Below, piece after piece: positions 58,280 through 64,000 of a stretch of 64,000 bases of DNA. Source of the DNA: Lampris incognitus (Eukaryota; Chordata; Actinopteri; Lampriformes; Lampridae); contig NC_079214.1 of the NCBI RefSeq assembly GCF_029633865.1, positions 22,192,873-22,256,872 of the forward strand. The letters run 5' to 3'. The notes under the pieces were generated by a model that saw nothing but the letters and a program-made list of their open reading frames with translations, did no database searches and had not been told where the DNA came from. A program made the position numbers and the translations under genes. Every line of letters starts with the position of its first letter. The stretch's first letter is position 1.

Positions 58280-58489
58280 TGTAATGAATGAAAGGTCACG
58301 TGTTTAACTTGACCTACTCACGGATGTACGTGCAGTGCGTGTGACGTATACAGGAAGTTAGAAGCGCATGTTATGAAGGTTGTATGTCGGATGAACGCTA
58401 GTAAAAGCTACACAGTTAAGAACCTACGAAGTCGGCTCGTTCTTGAATTATTCTTATGTCAGTAAGACAAGGCGTCTACGGACATTACA
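58280..58489 (+). repeat. 3' LTR (210 bp)
   Basis: Identical to the 5' LTR except for one G/T difference; followed by gcaac. Confidence 0.96.
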
Positions 58490-58494
58490 GCAAC

Positions 58495-59395
58495 CCCACA
58501 ACATTATTGTACCTCCTCTGAGTATGACTGTGGGGAAGGTGTCCCTCCTGAATTTTGTCGCCTGTAGACAAAGGGTTACTTTGCAATTTCAAAGAGTTGT
58601 AATCTTCTGTTCATATGTCCACAGACCACTGTCCCAGAAAGACTTAGCTTAGGCTTGCTTAAATAAGATTTTGCAAAAGTCAGCCAGCCAGGCTTTTTTT
58701 TTTTTTGCATCTTTCCTTCAGCAGTGGAATCCCTCTACTCGTGTTGTTCTTGCAACAACGTAAAAGTCCTACACGGGGTTTGCTTAGTGTTGCAATAGGA
58801 CATGATTTTTATGTGCTGGCAAATTGTGAAGTCAGTACTACTTCCCATTTTTATGTTTACACCTGAAATGTTCCGTGCAGTCCTAATGATGTCACAAAAG
58901 CATAATCTAATCTGACTGGTTTATGTAAATGGCAGTCATGGAACAACAATTTTGATGTTGTCAGTTTGTGAAACCGGAATAACAAGTACTTATGAAATAG
59001 GATACACAGCACTACAAACCTGTGTCCAATATACATGAACTGTCCTTTTGTCTTAATTTTCAAAGAGGAAAGTTGCAGAACTGCTTCAGTACCTGCTGAA
59101 TTGCTAAATTGGCGGTCAACTGCAATTGTAATACGAGTTGGGTGAGGTTATGAATGATACACAGAAAATAAATATCACGTCTCGTCGATGTTATTTGAAT
59201 TCTTGTGAAGGGTGCCAATAATTTTGAAAAGGCTTTTTTTTTAAAACAAAAATATTAAAGTTGACTTTTCCTTCTTTAGTTGTAAATCAACACCACATAA
59301 GTGTTAGGGCCCTTTTTTTCCCTTTTTCAGTTTATTTCGGATGATGTGGAGAAAACCACTAGAGTGCCACTAGTTATGTCCACAATTGTCTGTTT
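58495..59395. other. Intergenic stretch
   Basis: AT-rich sequence with T-runs; I see no gene or clear repeat. Confidence 0.4.
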
Positions 59396-59399
59396 TAAT

Positions 59400-59815
59400 G
59401 ACTTGAAATATTATAATACTAAAACCCAGTCTGGCCTATCTCTGACTGATGCCAAGATCCTTCCTTATTTGTGTTCTTGTTTCAGCCAGACTAGAATTTT
59501 GCAATGTTCTTTCTTCTGGCCTGCCACGTATCACAAACCTCCAGATGGTACAAACCCCCACTGGTGAAACCCTGACTGAAATAGAACGTCTGACTATATT
59601 ACACCAATCCTTACCCCCCTTCATTGGCTTCCTATCCAAGCCAGATATTACTTCATACTGCTACTGCTAGCATGAAAAATCCTCATGGGCTTGCTTTGTC
59701 TTACCAATTACTATGTACCATCTCACCCCCTCCGATCCCAAGGTGCATGCCTCCTCTCTTTAGTCCATGGGCCAGAGCCCAAAATTTCCTATTTCGGTAC
59801 ACTCAAGGTGGCAAA
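59400..59815 (+). mobile_element. L2/CR1-like LINE fragment
   Basis: Reads in shifting frames CVLVSARLEFCNVLSSGLP, a TPTGETLTE stretch, then 'ccttcattggcttcctatcc' (PSLASYP) and ALSYQLLCTI, which correspond to the 'SSRLDYCN-LLSGLP ... LHWLPV' region at the end of L2/CR1-type polymerases. Heavily decayed. Confidence 0.6.
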
Positions 59816-59829
59816 ACTTACTTATAATT

Positions 59830-61018
59830 TTTGAAAGGATCCATGTCTGTAGATGATATTTTGGTATGATAACCATTCCTGAGTGGCAGCTGTATCACAG
59901 TTATCAGCTCATGAAGTTAACCACCCCCTAAAGTAAATTGCATTTTAGACGCTGGTGCATATCCTGGTTTAGCCTCATGGTCAGGACATTTTTCAATGTT
60001 CTATAATATTGTCTTTGGTATCATTTTAAAGGGGACCTTCTTAGCTTTCATTCAAGCCCTGTTGTGGATATTTCTCATAAATATAGAGGTCACTTGAGCT
60101 CTTCAACCCGTCAATAACACACATCTTTCTGCAATGTTCGCCTAAACTATATACTTTCTTTTAGCCCTGTGGCATCTAGGAATATCAGGGACACAAAACA
60201 CAAAAACTGGAATACTCACAGGACTGTAAAGATTCAGGAAATGTATAATATACCCATACTATTTCATTGTGTGAGGTGATTGTGAACCTTAAATTAGAAG
60301 GGCATTATTACTAAGAAACTAACTAGACCAAAGCCAGTTAGTCCATGGGTCAGACCAGATATCGATATCACCCAAGGTGACACAACTTCACTGGTGCCAT
60401 TTTATTTGGTACACTAACAGAAGTAAAATAATACATGATAACCTTTCCAAATGACTAGCTATTTCATTTTTCTTTCAGGAAACCTGTTTCTGTGCCTCTC
60501 ACGATTGTGTATTTGCCCAGATTTTTACAAATATAGCATTTCAACACCCCTTGTACTGATTAGCCTAGCTTAAACTCTGGGACAGTTCTTAGTTGGCCAA
60601 CAACCAAGGATAACCAGTACTGTATACTTCCATTCATTGTGCTAAGCTAGGCTAACGTGCAGCCAGATAGCTTTCTACTAAACACATATAGAGGAAACTG
60701 GTATCTATCTTCTTGTCTCACTCTGGAGAAGATTGTAAGCTAATTTCCCATAATGTTAGCATGTTCTTTTAATGTATATGTTAATATGATTAGTTAAAGT
60801 GGCTACGAGGAACTTTCATCTTGTGTTGATTTTAGCGGCCTCATGTGGACAAAATACAGCTGTTGCATAGCAACTAGGTAATGTATCTATTTGTGGCTAT
60901 GTAAGATAAATAATGGTAATATGACGCTGGTGAAGCAAAGTAAACTTTGTTTTAGTAGTGTTCATACACCTAAGTTACATGTATTTGTTTGTATGTGGCA
61001 GGTGAAAACTGACTGAAT
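59830..61018. other. Region upstream of the 61-kb reading frame
   Basis: No recognised gene. A 'ttgtatgtggcag' just before the ATG at 61,019 resembles a splice acceptor, so an upstream exon of the following ORF is possible. No terminal inverted repeat was found. Confidence 0.35.
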
Positions 61019-64000
61019 ATGGCCACTGGTGAACAAGCAAGTTTTTACCCAATACCAAAGCGCCCACGGGTGGAGTGCATTATCCACTGTTCTGATGATA
61101 CAGATAAACTGGTTTCACTACAAAGTGTCGACTCATGGAGAACTCTGCTCAGGGCAGCTCAGATACGAAATCATGCACCAGTTTTGAAACTGGCAAAAGA
61201 CATTCCTGAGGGACAGATTCCAGCAATCTACTACCACAGAAAGTGTCGCAGTATCTTCACTATGTAGCAAATTCTTGATGGCCTCCTTGCAAAAGAAAAG
61301 AAAAGTTGTGTCTCTGCTGAAGAGAAACAATCTAAGAGAGTAGCTCGACATGCTCCAAGTACATCTAGGACTTATGATGCAGAGTGCATATTTTGTCAGA
61401 AAAACAGCAAATATTCCAAGAGACAGAATACGAGAGAAGTACTGGTGCAGTGTCGAGAACTGCGAGCTGATGCAAAGATCAGGAGTGCAGCCACAAAGAA
61501 AAGGGACAGCAGAATCCTTGCCATTGTGAGTAGAGACCTTGTAGCAGCTGAAGGGCACTACCACAGGTCATGCTATAGACTTTACACCAAAGAAGAGGTT
61601 TCCAAAGGAGAGGTTGCCAGCAATGAAGATGATGATGCTGCAGCCCAGTATGAAGCTGCTGTGAATAAGGCATACAATGAGCTGTTCCTCTTCATCAGGA
61701 TGGAGCTTTTTGGCAATCCTCAAGTGATGACAATGACTGATCTCTCTTCTAGACTGGTAGCTTCAATGAACTCCCAAGGCATTGCCCAAGTCAAGGAATC
61801 AACCAAGAAGCACATAAGGCGAAACCTGGAGAGTGAGTTTGCTGGAGCCTTGCAGATATTCCCTGATGAGAAAGGAAAATTCCTCCTCTATCCCGATAAC
61901 TTGTCCATGAGGGAACTTGCCAAAGAAAATCAGTCTCTCAAAAGGGAGCTGCAGACCCTGAAAAGTGTCAGTGCACAAGATGTTATAGCCAAAGCAGCCA
62001 TCAAATTGAGAGCAGACATTAAAAGTCAAGATGTTCCTCAAACCTGGCCGCCTGAAGTCAAACCAGAAGCAGAATGTCCTACCATTCCAGAGTCGCTCAT
62101 TATCTTCCTGTACTCTCTACTCACAGGCTCAAATGATCCTGATCATGCATCCCAGAGAGTGCAGTGCCTTCTGCAGTCATTTGGCCATGACATAGTATAT
62201 GCAGTGACATGTGGAAATGCCAAGCCTTCCAAGCACATTGTTCTGCCATTCAGTGTCAAATCGTTGACAGGAAATGTAGAGTTGATAAACATCCTCAACC
62301 GACTTGGTCACAGTGTGTCCTATTCACAGATGGAAGAGATCAACACTGCCCTGTGTCTCCAGAAACTCTCATCATCAGGGAGTGGCATTGCCCTTCCAGC
62401 TAACATCCATCCTGGCATATTCACAACTTTAGCCTGGGACAATATCGACCGTCTTGAAGAAACTGTCAGTGGTGAGGGAACATCTCACAGAGTCCATGGG
62501 ATTGCTGTGCAAGCAAAGCCAGTCAACCCACTTCCTGTCCAACCCATGCCCACTGTTCCCAAAACAAAGAAGAGAAGCATTGATGGACCCCCACCAATGT
62601 TACCAACTTACAATGCTGGACAACGGGTAGGGCCACCACAAAGCAAAAAGTCAGATGCCGATACTGCAGCCAATACTAAGCTTGCCAGAGAGAAAAACCT
62701 TCTTTGGGTCCTAGCACGCATGTCACAACAAGAAGAACAGTCAGTCAGCAGCTGGACAGGCTTCAACATCCTGACTCGAGGAGAGATGACGGTCATCCCC
62801 GACAATATAGGCTATCTGCCTACCATCAGTGCTCCAGCGACACAAATGTCTACTGTCAACGAGGTGCTTAACCAGTCACTGAGCATCATGCAGTGCTTAG
62901 GCCTGAGGAAGATTGTCTGTGTCTTTGACCAAGCCCTGTATGCGAAGGCTGTCGAGATCACATGGAAACACCATGACAAGTTCCATGATATCATCATTAG
63001 GCTTGGGGTATTCCACACCATCTGCACACTGCTGGCAATAATAGGAAAGCGTTTCCAAGATGCTGGACTCAAAGACCTCTGCATTGAGTCTGGCATGATT
63101 GCAGAAGGCTCAATTGCTGGTGTTATGGATGGCCGCAAGTACAACAGGGCAGTGCGACTACACAAGCTCCTGTATGAGGCTCTCATGCGACTGACCTTGA
63201 ATGGTTTCCTGTCCTGGTTGGAAGAAACTCACAGGAATGACATGGTTCACCTGAATGAGACACTGAAGACCATTGGCAGCCTTGGGAAAGAAGTCTCACA
63301 ACATGCTTTGAAGGAGGTCCTCGAGAACAGCTCTTGTACACGCATCATGGATCTATTTGAAGTCTACCGTGAGTTCCTTAGAGGTGGAAACGGCAGCCTC
63401 TCGAACTTCTGGATGTCCTATTTGGACATGGTTGAAATCTTGTCGGGGCTCATCCGAGCATCCAGAGGGGGAGACTGGATGCTACACTTGGCTAGCATTC
63501 GAGCAATGATCCCATGGTGCTTTGCTTATGACAGGATGAATTATGCACGCTACCTCCCCTACTACTACGCCCAGATGTCTGAGCTGCCCATCACACACCC
63601 AGATGTGTACACAGAATTCATGGAAGGAGGCTTCTCAGTCCAACTGGGCTCCACCAATCCCTTTGGCCGAATCCCTGTTGACCAAGCTATAGAAGAAACG
63701 GTGAACAAAGACACCCAAACAGCTGGAGGGACAAAGGGATTCAGCTTGAAGCCAGGAGCTGTGACCAAATATTATCTCACAGCTGAGTATAGAAGCATGT
63801 ACCTCAGACAGCTGAGAGATCTGACAGGTCAAGGCAGGTGCAAATGGTCTCATCCAGATCTACAGAGTCCAAGGATCAAGAGAGATGAAGCAGATGTCCA
63901 GTCTCTCATGGACCTTATGGAGAATAACTGGCTCAATCCTATGTCCCCTGATGAGATTGATTTGGTTAGCCTCTCCACTGGCAACATGGCTCCACCTGAT
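61019..64000 (+). CDS. Large uncharacterised protein, partial at right edge, one stop
   Basis: The ATG at 61,019 opens 82 codons, a TAG stands at 61,265-61,267, and the same frame is then open without another stop for 911 codons to the window edge. I checked every codon. Two similar Cys/His modules stand near the N-terminus: C20-x3-C24 with Y-Y-H73-x2-C76, and C123-x2-C126 with H-Y-H182-x2-C185. A short charged coiled-coil-like stretch lies near residues 299-320. The central and C-terminal parts have well-formed blocks (WDNIDRLEET, CVFDQALYAKAVEI, GRKYNRAVRLHKLLYEALMR, MIPWCFAYDRMNYARYLPYY). Similar multi-copy proteins occur in fish and invertebrate genomes without assigned function, to my recollection. 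Mobile-element origin is likely, but the class is not established. D474, D637 and E696 could be an acidic triad; this is speculation. Confidence 0.7.

Larger units (their letters stand above)
54056..58489 (+). mobile_element. Intact, young Ty3/Gypsy LTR retrotransposon
   Basis: Element of 4434 bp with 210-bp LTRs (54,056-54,265 and 58,280-58,489) that differ at a single position (gtgcgtgggacg against gtgcgtgtgacg). TSD gcaac is at 54,051-54,055 and 58,490-58,494. A tRNA-type primer site starting TGGTGTCAGAA directly follows the 5' LTR, and the polypurine tract agagggggaga lies at 58,269-58,279. One uninterrupted gag-pol frame; no env. All parts needed for retrotransposition appear present. 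Confidence 0.97.

Noticed and set aside
1..64000. CRISPR arrays, operons, bacterial promoters or ribosome binding sites
   Set aside because: The window is vertebrate nuclear DNA; regular spacers, polycistronic layout and Shine-Dalgarno-type starts are absent.

Overview
The window is nuclear genomic DNA from a ray-finned (teleost) fish. The evidence is a split vertebrate gene with canonical GT-AG introns, an intron-rich secreted-protein gene, long (TG)n, (CA)n and (TA)n microsatellites, and very many transposable elements of typical fish types: Tc1/mariner, hAT, RTE-like and L2/Rex1-like LINEs, a Penelope-like element, Ty3/Gypsy elements and tRNA-derived SINEs. I see no prokaryotic gene organisation and no CRISPR array.

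Region 1 (about 0.3-13.3 kb, minus strand) holds a multi-exon gene for a secreted or membrane protein: signal peptide, an extracellular module with a 'D-x-D-x-D / CRFA ... VEDF' signature, and a ZP domain. Ten coding exons were placed so that all splice phases agree; they give 577 codons up to a TAG near the left edge. Introns hold a Tc1/LINE/SINE nest (1.8-5.6 kb), an RTE-like LINE (6.9-8.3 kb) and a Penelope-like remnant (10.0-10.6 kb).

Region 2 (16.2-40.6 kb, minus strand) is the complete transaldolase gene taldo1: eight coding exons, 338 aa, all phases consistent, active-site Lys143 present. Its introns have been swollen by insertions: a Tc1 element, a truncated hAT, an internally deleted Gypsy element sitting inside a Penelope-like remnant, LINE ends and SINEs. 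taldo1 and the ZP gene lie in the same orientation about 3 kb apart.

Region 3 (41.1-58.5 kb) has no recognisable host gene and is built from mobile elements: a decayed minus-strand Gypsy element (41.1-46.8 kb), a nearly intact non-LTR retrotransposon (47.5-51.7 kb, one stop), a nearly intact Tc1 element (51.8-53.4 kb, one stop) and a full-length LTR retrotransposon (54.06-58.49 kb). In the last, the 210-bp LTRs differ at one base and a single 1282-aa gag-pol frame is uninterrupted.

Region 4 (58.5-64.0 kb) is mostly non-coding with an L2/CR1-like LINE scrap. From 61,019 to the right edge runs a reading frame of 994 codons broken by one TAG (codon 83). It encodes a large protein with two Cys/His modules that I cannot assign to a named family. 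It is the best candidate here for something undescribed, probably mobile-element derived.

No operon-style cooperation is expected. Transaldolase acts in the non-oxidative pentose phosphate pathway, and the ZP protein is probably extracellular matrix or cell surface. The rest is the product of successive, nested transposition.
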